Positions 36,452 through 45,597 of a stretch of 63,416 nt of DNA are shown here, one piece after another; the stretch's first letter is position 1, and every line of letters starts with the position of its first letter. Made by a program: the position numbers and the translations under genes. The notes below the pieces were generated by a model. It was not told the DNA's origin. It did no database searches and saw only the letters and a program-made list of their open reading frames with translations. The stretch is from NCBI GenBank assembly GCA_019359075.1, contig JAHHIB010000048.1, positions 1 through 63,416 on the forward strand. Direction: 5' to 3'. This DNA is from Kalymmatonema hyalinum WJT4-NPBG1. Lineage in GTDB: Bacteria; Cyanobacteriota; Cyanobacteriia; Cyanobacteriales; Nostocaceae.

Positions 36452-36549
36452 AGGCGTCTGCAATAACGCAGAATGCTCTGTAAGACCAAAGGTGGCTAAT
36501 GGCTTTCCTCAGCCCAAGAATCCCATTGCCTTTCAAGCGTGGGAGTGTT
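36452..36549 (+). mobile_element. Orphan right end of an IS200/IS605-type element (TnpB omega-RNA end)
   Basis: The segment GGTGGCTAATGGCTTTCC at about 36491, then CAGCCCAAGAATCCCATTGC and GCGTGGGAGTGTT, resembles the conserved right end of cyanobacterial IS200/IS605 and IS607 elements, which also forms the 3' scaffold of the TnpB guide RNA (GAATCCC...GTGGGAGTGT hairpin). No tnpA or tnpB frame is open on either side, so only the end remains. In complete elements the guide would be the bases right after GTGTTAA. Recognition is from memory of the motif. Confidence 0.5.
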
Positions 36550-37812
36550 AATAAACAACAAAAATGCAATCCTCAATGCGGTATATGCCCTTCAGCGTTG
36601 GCATAAGCCGTATTTTTTTATAGGGGCAAGAGTGTCAGCATAATTCGTAATTCAACGTGAGTTCGATGAATTTAATTTGACCTCGCTTCCATTCCTCTCC
36701 CCTATAAGGGAAGAGGCTTAAAACCATGATTTTTACATTGCTCCTCCCTCTCCTACAAGGAGCTATCCATTACCCGGATCTTTCTTAACATTTGGGAGAG
36801 CGATAGGTAAAACTGTGCAAATCTATTAGAAAATGTACCATAAAGCGCCCACGTTTTGGCAATTTAGGCGCTTTATTGCAAATAAAGAGTACAAAAGCGA
36901 TAGTCGCACCCAAGCCGAAATTGCGACGGTGATCCAGTTTGATTCAGGGTTTCCATCAGGGTACCGTGTAACGATTGAGCCATGGTTTATGACAAAAAAT
37001 AGTCACAATTACGATTGGCATTCATATCATGTCCGGTTGAAGACTTATCATTAAGGCAGCAGAGGGGCAGGGGGGCAGGGGAGAAGATTTTAAGGTTTTT
37101 GCACAGAGCCACGGAATAATAACTAATTAACCGGACTTGATATCACTAATGTAGTGACTTAGCGTACCATATATAGCAGGTAAATGACAGTGAGGGATAG
37201 AAAAAACATACTGAATCAAACGCTATAAATTTCGTGTTATCTCAACAACAATTCTCTTTGTTGTGAAAATTATCAAAACTGAAATTCAGATAATTGTATA
37301 AACTTTTTGCCACACAAATTACTGATTTTGTGTGATTTGATGAGTTTTGATAATTAAGCTTTTTTTAATTGCAATCATCTGATTGTGTTAAAATCACACG
37401 GGGATGAGCAGCAAAAGGGTTATTACGTAGTTAGACAAGCGATGTTATTCATAATAGCTTAATAATTCCCGGAAAAAGGGACGAAATGTTTAAAGAGTAA
37501 ATAAAGAATCTATTTACGTAACCGTTATTCCTACGGCGTCTTATATCCTAGATATTAAATACCCCTTAAACAATACAAGAGAGGAGTTTCTTAGATTTAT
37601 CTAAAGGCTACTATTTTTGTATCTTGTACATCCTTTCTAAAGATAAATTCTCCGAAGATGTGCAATATCTATGAGGGATAGCTGTACTATCATTTTTCCC
37701 ACTCACTGACCTCCAGGTTTGGAGTGAAGACTAAGATACAGGTCAGACTATTTGGCTTTAATAGACTTCGATATCAGGTTGGCGAGCTACTGTACTATAA
37801 GTGTAAATACAT
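36550..37812. promoter_or_regulatory. Long AT-rich upstream region of hepC-hepA
   Basis: About 1.26 kb with no well-supported gene. A 73-codon frame at 36833-37054 has no recognisable motif. The stretch 37050-37080 has a GGGGCAGGGGGGCAGGGG run, and 37170 starts a TATATAGCAGGT motif that also occurs at 21857. The long spacing before hepC matches the known need for distal upstream elements in regulating hepA of Anabaena, but no binding site could be fixed. Confidence 0.4.
36833..37054 (+). CDS. Hypothetical 73-residue reading frame
   Basis: An open frame from ATG 36833 giving a basic, aromatic protein (FWQFRRFIANKEYKSDS, then ATVIQFDSGFPSGYRVTIEP and HNYDWHSYHVRLKTYH). No family was recognised and no clear ribosome site precedes it. 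It lies between the IS605-like end and hepC. It may be the tail of a lost gene. Confidence 0.25.
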   Translation: MYHKAPTFWQFRRFIANKEYKSDSRTQAEIATVIQFDSGFPSGYRVTIEPWFMTKNSHNYDWHSYHVRLKTYH

Positions 37813-38667
37813 ATGACAACCTCAATAAAAGCAACATTACAAAATTCCTATACTGTGAAGCAGCAACAACAAGATAATCCCTTACAGTACTGCACACTTC
37901 AATGGCGACGAGATCAGTTGCTGGTTATGCCTTCTATAGTAGTGAAACAGCCGTATATGCCTCCACTGGATAAAAAGGGATTGTTAGTGGAGTGTTTAAA
38001 GCGTTCTCCAGTAAATCTGGTACGCATAGATCCAAAACTCGGTGAAGCAAGGTTGAGATTTTGGGCAGATGCGTGCCTTGCAGCCAACAAGCCTATATTC
38101 CTACGCATACCTTCTAGCGATAAACAGCCGAAACCAGTTGGCTCAGTATTCTCGTGGTTAAAGCGGCTCACTGAGTGGCTCACAGCGTTGGTTTTTCTGC
38201 TTGCTGTCAGCCCAATTATGCTGGGATTAGTTTTGTTAATGCGCGTTTCCTCCCCAGAACCACGATCACTTTTTTCTTGCCAATGGCATATTGGAGAACG
38301 GGGTAAACTCTTCAAGATTTTTAAGTTTCGCACAACGACACTCACCCAGAAAGCAAGTGTGGATGAGGCGCGCAGCACAATGCCTTCAATCGCATATCAA
38401 AGCGGTTTATGCGATGGGGAAGATGAGCAGAATCTGACAACTCTAGGACTTTGGATGCGTAAGTACGGACTGGATAATCTGCCACAGTTGTTGAATGTGC
38501 TGCGTGGTGAAATGACTTTGACAGGACCTCGTTGCTGGACTTTGGAAGATGCAGTACGGCTGAGTCCAGAAGCACAACGAAATCTCAATAAATTACCAGG
38601 AATCATGGGGTCATGGCAAGTTGAGGCAGAGTCGAACTTATTACATCTGGATAGTCCAACTTTGTGA
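37813..38667 (+). CDS. hepC: HepC-like initiating sugar-phosphate transferase
   Basis: A 284-residue protein. Residues 1-105 are a soluble region of unknown fold. From about 115 it is a bacterial sugar transferase domain: a membrane or re-entrant helix LTALVFLLAVSPIMLGLVLL, then LFKIFKFRTTT, and the conserved GLDNLPQLLNVLRGEMTLTGPR near 215-237. Such enzymes move a sugar-1-phosphate from a UDP-sugar to undecaprenyl phosphate and start each repeat unit. It lacks the four-helix N-terminus of WbaP. The ABC exporter gene follows, the hepC-hepA order known from heterocyst envelope polysaccharide genes of Anabaena PCC 7120. ATG at 37813. Confidence 0.82.
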   Translation: MTTSIKATLQNSYTVKQQQQDNPLQYCTLQWRRDQLLVMPSIVVKQPYMPPLDKKGLLVECLKRSPVNLVRIDPKLGEARLRFWADACLAANKPIFLRIPSSDKQPKPVGSVFSWLKRLTEWLTALVFLLAVSPIMLGLVLLMRVSSPEPRSLFSCQWHIGERGKLFKIFKFRTTTLTQKASVDEARSTMPSIAYQSGLCDGEDEQNLTTLGLWMRKYGLDNLPQLLNVLRGEMTLTGPRCWTLEDAVRLSPEAQRNLNKLPGIMGSWQVEAESNLLHLDSPTL

Positions 38668-38902
38668 TTTGTTCGTTACCTGATGGCTTGAACGCCCCAT
38701 CCTTACCATATGCTAGTGATAGCAAATACAGGTTCAAGCCTTGCAAAGTGACTCTTCCTCCCCTTGATTCTGATAAAAAAGCAACTAGTGCTTTGTACAG
38801 TAGTCAGTTCATTTGCCGCACGTAAACGCGTTGCGGCTTTTCGTAAGACATAGCACTTGGAGCGCTCTATCTTCCCTGGAAAACTATAGTTTAATATTGA
38901 CC

Positions 38903-40762
38903 ATGCAGCTAAAAATTTCCAAACCAGTCCAAAATCTGCTTAAGAATTTAGTAAAGACTACTAAGTTCTGGCAGAACAACTACTTAATACTGCGAGAATT
39001 TAAACACTTTCCCAAAATTACCGTTATGGCATTGATGTTTTCATTGCTGGCGGCAATTTTTGAGGGCTTTAATGTTAGTCTTCTGCTTTCTCTTCTGCAA
39101 AGCTTAACTGGTGATACCAACAGCCAACAACAATTTCATACTGGAATTCAGTGGGTTGATACTGTGTTTTTGGGAGTGGGAGCAGATGGACCCACTCGGC
39201 TGTATCGCGTCTCGTTATTGATTTTAATTACCACTTGGATGCGTTCAGGCTTAAATTATGTAGCACAACTTTACACCGAAATAACTCAGCTTACTTTAAT
39301 TGATAGGCTGCGTAAACAAATTTTTGAAAAACTACAATCTGTAAAAATTAGTTATTTTAGCAATACTAAATCTGGCGAACTGATAAATACTTTAACAACG
39401 GAAATAGAAAGGCTTAAACAAGCTTTTGGGGATGCAGCTTTCTTATTTTCAAGATCAATCAACGCTGTAGTTTACCTAGTATCAATGTTCTTAATATCTT
39501 GGCAGCTATCTGTCATTTCATTGATGCTTTTCACTTTGTTAGCCGTGGGGTTATCTACATTGAATGGTCGCGTGCGTGAGGCGAGTTTTGACGTAAGTAA
39601 AGCCAGCAATAGATTTACTTCAATAGCGGTAGAATTCATCAATGGAATTCGTACAGTTCACGCATTTTCCACTGAAGATTTTGAACGTCAACGTTATTAT
39701 AATGCCAGCTTGAATCTGGTCAGTGCTTCCAAGAAGATTGCCTTGGTATGGATGGTTGTCAAGCCATTTGCCGAGGCGTTAGCGACCACAATACTTGTGG
39801 CAATGATTGTTCTGGCATATACGGGTTTGGTAACTAACGGAGCACTACAAGTAGCTTCTCTATTAACGTTTTTCTTCGTTCTCTTTCGTTTCGTGCCAAT
39901 TATTCAAGATATTAATGGTGTCGCGACGCATATCAGTACAATGTACGGCTCGTCGGAAGTTGTTAAAAAACTTTTGGATATTGATGAAAAACAGTATTTC
40001 CGCAATGGGCATATCGAATTTCCTGGCTTAAAACGTTCAATCGACTTCGTGTCTGTTGATTTTGGCTACGACAGCGAAAATTTAGTACTTAGTAACATCA
40101 CGCTGATGATTGAACGAGGCAGAATGACAGCACTGGTGGGTGCTTCAGGGGCTGGTAAAACAACATTGGCGGATTTGATTCCGCGATTTCACGATCCAAC
40201 ACAAGGTCATGTTTTTATTGATGGCGTTGATTTGCGGGATATTGAAATCCACTCGCTGCGCCGGAAGATTGCCGTGGTCAGCCAAGATACCTTTATTTTC
40301 AACACTTCTGTCCGTAATAATATTGCCTATGGATCGCAAGGAGCAACAGATGAGGAAGTTTACGCAGCAGCTCGACTCGCGAATGCTTTGGAATTTGTCC
40401 AAGAAATGCCCGAAGGTTTCGATACTCAACTTGGAGATAGAGGTGTGAGACTTTCTGGCGGTCAGCGTCAGCGAATTGCAATTGCTCGGGCTTTACTGCG
40501 GGATCCGGAAATTCTGATTTTGGATGAAGCAACAAGTGCTCTTGATACTGTGTCAGAACGACTCATTCAAGAGTCTATAGAAAAGCTTTCTGTAGGACGA
40601 ACGGTGGTTGTGATCGCCCACCGCCTATCAACAATAGTCCGAGCAGATAAAGTTGTCGTACTCGAACAGGGACAGATTGTAGAACAGGGCGGGTATCAAG
40701 AGTTGCTTGAGCTAAAGGGCAAGCTTTGGAAATATCATCAGATGCAGCATCAACTCAATTAA
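38903..40762 (+). CDS. hepA: HepA-like ABC exporter (heterocyst envelope polysaccharide type)
   Basis: A 619-residue half-transporter. Residues about 45-340 hold six membrane helices (ABC type-1 exporter domain). The ATPase has Walker A GASGAGKTTL near 415, Q-loop VSQDTFIF, signature LSGGQRQRIAIARAL near 518, Walker B ILILDEATSALD near 537 and switch VVIAHRLST. ATG at 38903 gives a length near that of Anabaena HepA (about 600); an upstream frame extension to 38813 has no good start. HepA exports or deposits polysaccharide components of the heterocyst envelope. It works as a homodimer in the plasma membrane. Its place next to the initiating transferase supports the name. Confidence 0.85.
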   Translation: MQLKISKPVQNLLKNLVKTTKFWQNNYLILREFKHFPKITVMALMFSLLAAIFEGFNVSLLLSLLQSLTGDTNSQQQFHTGIQWVDTVFLGVGADGPTRLYRVSLLILITTWMRSGLNYVAQLYTEITQLTLIDRLRKQIFEKLQSVKISYFSNTKSGELINTLTTEIERLKQAFGDAAFLFSRSINAVVYLVSMFLISWQLSVISLMLFTLLAVGLSTLNGRVREASFDVSKASNRFTSIAVEFINGIRTVHAFSTEDFERQRYYNASLNLVSASKKIALVWMVVKPFAEALATTILVAMIVLAYTGLVTNGALQVASLLTFFFVLFRFVPIIQDINGVATHISTMYGSSEVVKKLLDIDEKQYFRNGHIEFPGLKRSIDFVSVDFGYDSENLVLSNITLMIERGRMTALVGASGAGKTTLADLIPRFHDPTQGHVFIDGVDLRDIEIHSLRRKIAVVSQDTFIFNTSVRNNIAYGSQGATDEEVYAAARLANALEFVQEMPEGFDTQLGDRGVRLSGGQRQRIAIARALLRDPEILILDEATSALDTVSERLIQESIEKLSVGRTVVVIAHRLSTIVRADKVVVLEQGQIVEQGGYQELLELKGKLWKYHQMQHQLN

Positions 40763-40773
40763 GGATTGATAAC

Positions 40774-40902
40774 GATGACCGCATCTGCAACCGTGTAGAA
40801 AATCTGCGTCAAACCTTAAAATCTTGGGCGCTGGTGAACGTGCTGCAAAACTTATCTTGTGAGTTGATTGTGGTGGATAACGTTTCCAGTGGTCACAGAT
40901 GA
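40774..40902 (+). pseudogene. Remnant of a GT2 glycosyltransferase N-terminus
   Basis: Just after hepA the frame reads RICNRVENLRQTLKSW, then ELIVVDNVSSGHR and TGA. This matches the first 40 residues of GT2 enzymes (ICTxNRxENLxxTLKSL ... ELIVVDNNSSD). No start codon and no downstream domain remain, so the gene has been truncated. The GC-rich repeat module GATTGCGCTCCGCGCAGTG lies directly after it at 40908-40926, a possible deletion endpoint. Confidence 0.65.
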
Positions 40903-41088
40903 GGAGCGATTGCGCTCCGCGCAGTGCCCTAAAGGGCAATCGCTTGCTCTATTGCCTCAACAGCTATAAAAACAGCAGCTAGAACAAAGATGCAAAAGTC
41001 CTGTCTTAGCAAATTGAGAACTTGTTTTCTCAAGAAAAATCTCAAGAAAAATCTACTTATGAACTTTGGAAAATAAGGTGGAGGAGCC

Positions 41089-42264
41089 ATGCCAAACTTA
41101 ATAACTGATGCGGAGGTAAGAGCAGAAAACTTGCAGCAGCCCCAGTTTGATCATAACTTGATGTATCACTGCTCTAGCTTTAGAGTCAATGGGAACGGAG
41201 GAGCTGAAACTTATCTAACTTCTCTGATTCAAAATCGGCAACCTGATGTGAGTGACTTTGTAATTAAATCGCTCAAAGAACTAGATCAAAGCCGATTTAA
41301 ATTGCTACACATTCACAGCCCAGACTTACTATTGCAAGTTACAGGAGAATGTCCCACTGTCTTCACCGTTCACAATCACTCACTTTATTGTCCTAGTGGC
41401 ACAAAATATTTACCAGGACAGGGCGTCATTTGCGATCGCAATCTCTCTTATTTCGGATGTCTCTGGGGCAAAATAATAGATGGCTGTGGGAGCCGCAAAC
41501 CCAAAAGAGTGATGAAAGAATTACAAGGCACTCATCGGCTACTCAATGTCACACAAAGGTATCCAGTAACTTTTATTGCTAATAGTGACTACGTACGGCG
41601 ACAGTTGATTAAAAACGGAGTACCGCCTCAAAAAACTGTAACGCTACGCTGTGGTATTTCCGCACCGCAAATGGTGAGTGCACCTTTGAGTTTAGAAACA
41701 CACAAAAATCATCGAATTTTATTTGTTGGGCGAATAGTTCCTGATAAAGGGCTGGAATGGCTGCTCAAAACCTTAGTACATACAGATCCGCAAATTCAAC
41801 TTGATATTGCAGGTGAGGGTTGGGATCAACCCCGATTGGAACAATTAGCTCACAAGCTAGGGATAAACAACCGTATCACTTGGCATGGCTGGTGTAATAG
41901 CGAGAAATTAAATCAACTTTACGAACAGTGTTTTACTGTTATCTTCCCCAGTATCTGGCCTGAACCTGCTGGTCTTGTCACTCTGGAAGCTTATACTCAC
42001 TATCGACCTGTCATTGCTGCCGCAGTCGGAGGCATTCCAGAATATTTACGAGATGGGGAAACAGGTATTCTTGTGCCAGCCAATGATATTAAGATGCTGG
42101 CTGAAGCGATTACTCATTTCTCTAGTGATTATGAAAAATGCCGACACATGGGCGAACAAGGTTATGCTTTGTTTCTGCAAGAATTCACAATGGATATCCA
42201 CGTCAAACATTTACAAAAAATTTATGAAAACACAATATCTAAATTTTCCTTTGAAAACATTTAG
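41089..42264 (+). CDS. GT4-family glycosyltransferase
   Basis: A 391-residue GT-B enzyme. The acceptor domain has the unusual YHCSSFRVNGNGGAETYLTS start and TVHNHSLYCPSGTKY, a short Cys-containing segment (VICDRNLSYFGCLWGK). The donor domain has RILFVGRIVPDKGLEWLLKT, WHGWCNSEKLNQLYEQC and EPAGLVTLEAYTHYRPV with E-x7-E. The second-half motifs indicate a UDP- or GDP-sugar donor. ATG at 41089 with GGTGGAGG upstream. It opens the second group of glycosyltransferases after hepA. Confidence 0.9.
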   Translation: MPNLITDAEVRAENLQQPQFDHNLMYHCSSFRVNGNGGAETYLTSLIQNRQPDVSDFVIKSLKELDQSRFKLLHIHSPDLLLQVTGECPTVFTVHNHSLYCPSGTKYLPGQGVICDRNLSYFGCLWGKIIDGCGSRKPKRVMKELQGTHRLLNVTQRYPVTFIANSDYVRRQLIKNGVPPQKTVTLRCGISAPQMVSAPLSLETHKNHRILFVGRIVPDKGLEWLLKTLVHTDPQIQLDIAGEGWDQPRLEQLAHKLGINNRITWHGWCNSEKLNQLYEQCFTVIFPSIWPEPAGLVTLEAYTHYRPVIAAAVGGIPEYLRDGETGILVPANDIKMLAEAITHFSSDYEKCRHMGEQGYALFLQEFTMDIHVKHLQKIYENTISKFSFENI

Positions 42265-42356
42265 TTAGATAATATTATCAAGCCAATAAGGCTGTTTCTG
42301 TCTCTAACCATAGATAGGGCACTATTTCTATTATAAAATCAAAGGATTTTTTAGAT

Positions 42357-43349
42357 ATGTTACACAGTAATAGCTCACAAGAGCCTTTAGTGAGCGTTAT
42401 AATCCCAACTTATAATAGACCAGAGTATCTCAAGCAAGCAATTACTAGTGCTGTTAAACAAACTTATCGAAATATTGAAATTATTGTTTCAGATAATTGC
42501 AGCCCAGAAAGTCCCCAAGAGGTAGTTGAATCTTTTGGTGATTCACGCATCCGATTTTTCAGACAGGCAAAAAACATCGGGATGTTTCCCAATCAGATGA
42601 ACGCCTTTAAGATGGCACAGGGCAAATACGTTGCCAGTCTGCATGATGATGATATGTGGAACGAGGATTTTTTAGAAAAACTTGTTCCACCATTGGAAGA
42701 AAATCCAGATGCCATTTTAGCTTTCTGTGACCAATATATTATGGATGCACAGAGCAAAATTGATTATGCAGCTACTGAAGAATATACAAGAGCATACAAA
42801 CGTAACTCCCTCAAGCAAGGAGTTCATCAACCTTTTTATGAAATTGCTGTAGTACATAAGTCTGTACCCACAGCTGCAGCTTGTTTGATTCGCAACGAGT
42901 TTGTTGATTGGGATAGTATTCCACAAGAAGTAGGTGGTATGTGGGATTTATATTTAGCATACCTATGTTCCCGTTCCGGTCATGGAGCTTACTATCATCC
43001 AGAAAGATTGACACGCTATCGCGCCCATGAGCAAACAGATACAAATCGCAGTGGTGGTCGAGATATTCAGGCAAAAATCCGCAAAGGAACAGCGGAAATG
43101 TTTTGCTACGAAAAGTTTATGGCAGATGAAATCCTTAACAAGTATAAGCCGTTTTTCAAGCAGAAATGGTTAGAGGCTCATACAACTTTAGCTCTAGGTT
43201 TACTACGTTCTCAAGAAACAATTCAAGCTCAAGCACGTCCTTATCTTTGGCGAGCGCTTTGTGAACAAAAGTTTAATTTAAGAACTATAGCAGCATTGAC
43301 TTTGAGTTTCACCCCACGACCGCTAGTCAATAAATTGCTAAAAGTATGA
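42357..43349 (+). CDS. GT2-family glycosyltransferase
   Basis: A 330-residue GT-A enzyme. LVSVIIPTYNRPEYLKQAI and IIVSDNCSPES form the nucleotide site, and SLHDDDMWNEDF near residue 97 is the metal-binding acidic motif. A helical C-terminus without clear membrane segment follows. It should add a residue to the lipid-linked repeat unit. Its neighbours on both sides are GT4 enzymes on the same strand with short gaps. Confidence 0.9.
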   Translation: MLHSNSSQEPLVSVIIPTYNRPEYLKQAITSAVKQTYRNIEIIVSDNCSPESPQEVVESFGDSRIRFFRQAKNIGMFPNQMNAFKMAQGKYVASLHDDDMWNEDFLEKLVPPLEENPDAILAFCDQYIMDAQSKIDYAATEEYTRAYKRNSLKQGVHQPFYEIAVVHKSVPTAAACLIRNEFVDWDSIPQEVGGMWDLYLAYLCSRSGHGAYYHPERLTRYRAHEQTDTNRSGGRDIQAKIRKGTAEMFCYEKFMADEILNKYKPFFKQKWLEAHTTLALGLLRSQETIQAQARPYLWRALCEQKFNLRTIAALTLSFTPRPLVNKLLKV

Positions 43350-43425
43350 ATGAAATAATGGCGTAGAAAGCGCAACAAAGAACATAACATTAAAGTGATC
43401 AATAAACTCAAAAGGAAGGTGGTGC

Positions 43426-44628
43426 GTGAAACTATGTATTGTTACCCACAAGGTAAAAAAGGGTGATGGACAGGGACGAGTGAATTATGAGGTTGCGAAA
43501 GAAGCAATTCGCCGAGGTCATCACCTTACCTTATTGGCAAGTGAAATAGCACCAGAATTGCAACAAAGTAGCCAAGTAGACTGGGTTTCTATTTCAGTCA
43601 ACAGCTTACCAACCGAATTTTTTCGGAATTTCATATTTTCGCAAAAAAGTGCAGATTGGTTGCGGAAATATCGCTCCCAAGTTGATGTGGTCAAAGTTAA
43701 CGGAGCAATTACAACAGCAGTATCTGATGTGAATGCTGTACATTTTGTCCACAGTTCTTGGCTGCGATCGCCCGCCCACATTTCTCGCATCCGCCGAGAT
43801 TTGTATGGTTTTTATCAGTGGCTGTATACAGCACTTAATGCCTTTTGGGAAAAACGAGCCTTCCAAAAAGCGCAAGTTATTGTCGCGGTTTCCCAGAAAG
43901 TCGCCCAAGAATTGGAAAACATTGGCGTAGGGCGATCTCAAATTCAGGTGATTGTCAATGGAGTCGATTTAGAAGAGTTTTCTCCAGGTGTCGCTTGTCG
44001 CCAAACACTCGGTTTACCTGAGAATGTGACTTTGGCGCTGTTTGCAGGAGACATCCGCACCTCCAGAAAAAACTTAGATACCGTGCTGCGTGCCTTGGTA
44101 AAAGTGCCTTATTTACATCTAGCGGTTGTGGGAAGTACTGAAGCTAGCCCCTTTCCAGCGATGGCAGAATCCTTAGGATTGAATCAGCGAGTGCATTTTT
44201 TGGGATATCGGCGTGATATAGCCCAGCTGATGCGGGCGGTGGATTTATTTGTGTTTCCCTCGCGTTATGAAGCTTGTACTCTGGTGCTGTTAGAAGCCCT
44301 GGCCTCTGGACTTCCCGTAATTACTGCAACAGCAACAGGAGGTGCAGAATTGGTAACACCAGAATGCGGAGTTGTCTTACCAGACTCAGACGACACCGAT
44401 GCCTTGGCAGATGCACTATCATCAATGATGAGTAATCCCACCCGAATGCAGCAGATGGGAAAAGCTGCTCGTGCTGTTGCCGAGCAGCATAGCTGGAATA
44501 TTATGGCACAAACCTATGTGGATTTATTTGAGGAGTTAAGCAAGAATGAGGAACACCGTTCTCATACCAACTTATCGCCGTCCTCAAGACCTATTACGCT
44601 GCCTTCTGGCGCTACAAGCGCAAACTAA
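43426..44628 (+). CDS. GT4-family glycosyltransferase overlapping the next gene
   Basis: A 400-residue GT-B protein. KLCIVTHKVKKGDGQGRVNY starts the acceptor domain; AVSQKVAQELENIGV, LALFAGDIRTSRKNLDTVLR and EACTLVLLEALASGLPVI (complete E-x7-E) form the donor domain. GTG at 43426 is the likely start, with AAGGAAGGT before it. The frame does not stop at the end of the normal domain but runs 83 bases into the next gene, giving an extra tail (EEHRSHTNLSPSSRPITLPS) read in another frame. The tail is rich in Ser and Pro and looks non-functional. Confidence 0.88.
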   Translation: MKLCIVTHKVKKGDGQGRVNYEVAKEAIRRGHHLTLLASEIAPELQQSSQVDWVSISVNSLPTEFFRNFIFSQKSADWLRKYRSQVDVVKVNGAITTAVSDVNAVHFVHSSWLRSPAHISRIRRDLYGFYQWLYTALNAFWEKRAFQKAQVIVAVSQKVAQELENIGVGRSQIQVIVNGVDLEEFSPGVACRQTLGLPENVTLALFAGDIRTSRKNLDTVLRALVKVPYLHLAVVGSTEASPFPAMAESLGLNQRVHFLGYRRDIAQLMRAVDLFVFPSRYEACTLVLLEALASGLPVITATATGGAELVTPECGVVLPDSDDTDALADALSSMMSNPTRMQQMGKAARAVAEQHSWNIMAQTYVDLFEELSKNEEHRSHTNLSPSSRPITLPSGATSAN

Positions 44629-45544
44629 ACCACCATATCAGGTGATAGTGACAGTAAGGGATACGGACACCGAAACTTGGCAATTCCTCGAAGAATTCAA
44701 AGACTGTAAACTGCCACTACAGACTGTAAAAGTCACCGTTGGGGGCGTAGTTGCAGCGATGAACGCTGGATTGGAAGTGGTTGAAGGCGATACAGTTTCA
44801 ATTACTGACGATGATGCCGCACCCTACCCAAATTGGTTAGAACGGATCAGTGCATATTTTCTATCGGATGACAGCATTGGCGGAGTTGGCGGACGTGATT
44901 GGGTTCACCAGGGAAACCAATTACTCGATGACTCCCGGGAGATCGTCGGTCAGTTGCAGTGGTTTGGGCGAGTGATTGGCAACCATCACCTAGGAGTGGG
45001 ACAACCTCGTGAAGTCGATGTTCTTAAGGGCGTAAATATGAGTTTTCGTACCAGTGCGATCACAGGATTGCGCTTTGATGAACGGATGCAAGGCACTGGG
45101 GCGCAGGTACACTTTGAATTAGCATTCTGTCTCACCTTAAAACGGGCTGGATGGAAGCTCATTTATGACCCAGAGGTAGCAGTCAATCACTATCCAGCAC
45201 AACGTTTCGACGAAGACCAACGCCAGAAATTTAATAATATCGCCTTTACCAATGCAGTTCACAACGAAACTTTAGCTTTACTGGAACACTTCTCCTTTTT
45301 ACAAAAGCTTGTGTTTGCATTGTGGGGAATATTCGTCGGGACACGAGAGGCGTTAGGTTTGCTACAGTGGTGGCGGTTGCACAAAAGTGAAGGAACTTTA
45401 GCCAGACAAAAGTGGTTGGCTTCCATGCAAGGACGTTGGCAAGGCTTCCGTACTTGGAACAAAACTCATCATCAAGCATCAAAAATGGGTAGTAGAGTCC
45501 TTTCTACACCTGACAACTGCTTCCAGATGGACAAGCCTTCATAG
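44546..45544 (+). CDS. GT2-family glycosyltransferase
   Basis: A 332-residue GT-A enzyme. NTVLIPTYRRPQDLLRCL opens the protein, so its start must be at or near ATG 44546, inside the previous gene. SITDDDAAPYPNW near residue 90 is the acidic motif, GVNMSFRTSAI and GTGAQVHFELAF lie in the acceptor region, and the C-terminal VFALWGIFVGTREAL could be a membrane-associated helix. The start is overlapped out of frame by the GT4 gene, so translation may be coupled. Confidence 0.9.
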   Translation: MRNTVLIPTYRRPQDLLRCLLALQAQTKPPYQVIVTVRDTDTETWQFLEEFKDCKLPLQTVKVTVGGVVAAMNAGLEVVEGDTVSITDDDAAPYPNWLERISAYFLSDDSIGGVGGRDWVHQGNQLLDDSREIVGQLQWFGRVIGNHHLGVGQPREVDVLKGVNMSFRTSAITGLRFDERMQGTGAQVHFELAFCLTLKRAGWKLIYDPEVAVNHYPAQRFDEDQRQKFNNIAFTNAVHNETLALLEHFSFLQKLVFALWGIFVGTREALGLLQWWRLHKSEGTLARQKWLASMQGRWQGFRTWNKTHHQASKMGSRVLSTPDNCFQMDKPS

Positions 45545-45597
45545 CGTTCTATCGATCATTGAAAAAAAACCACGACTGTTAGACAGGGAGAGGCTGA

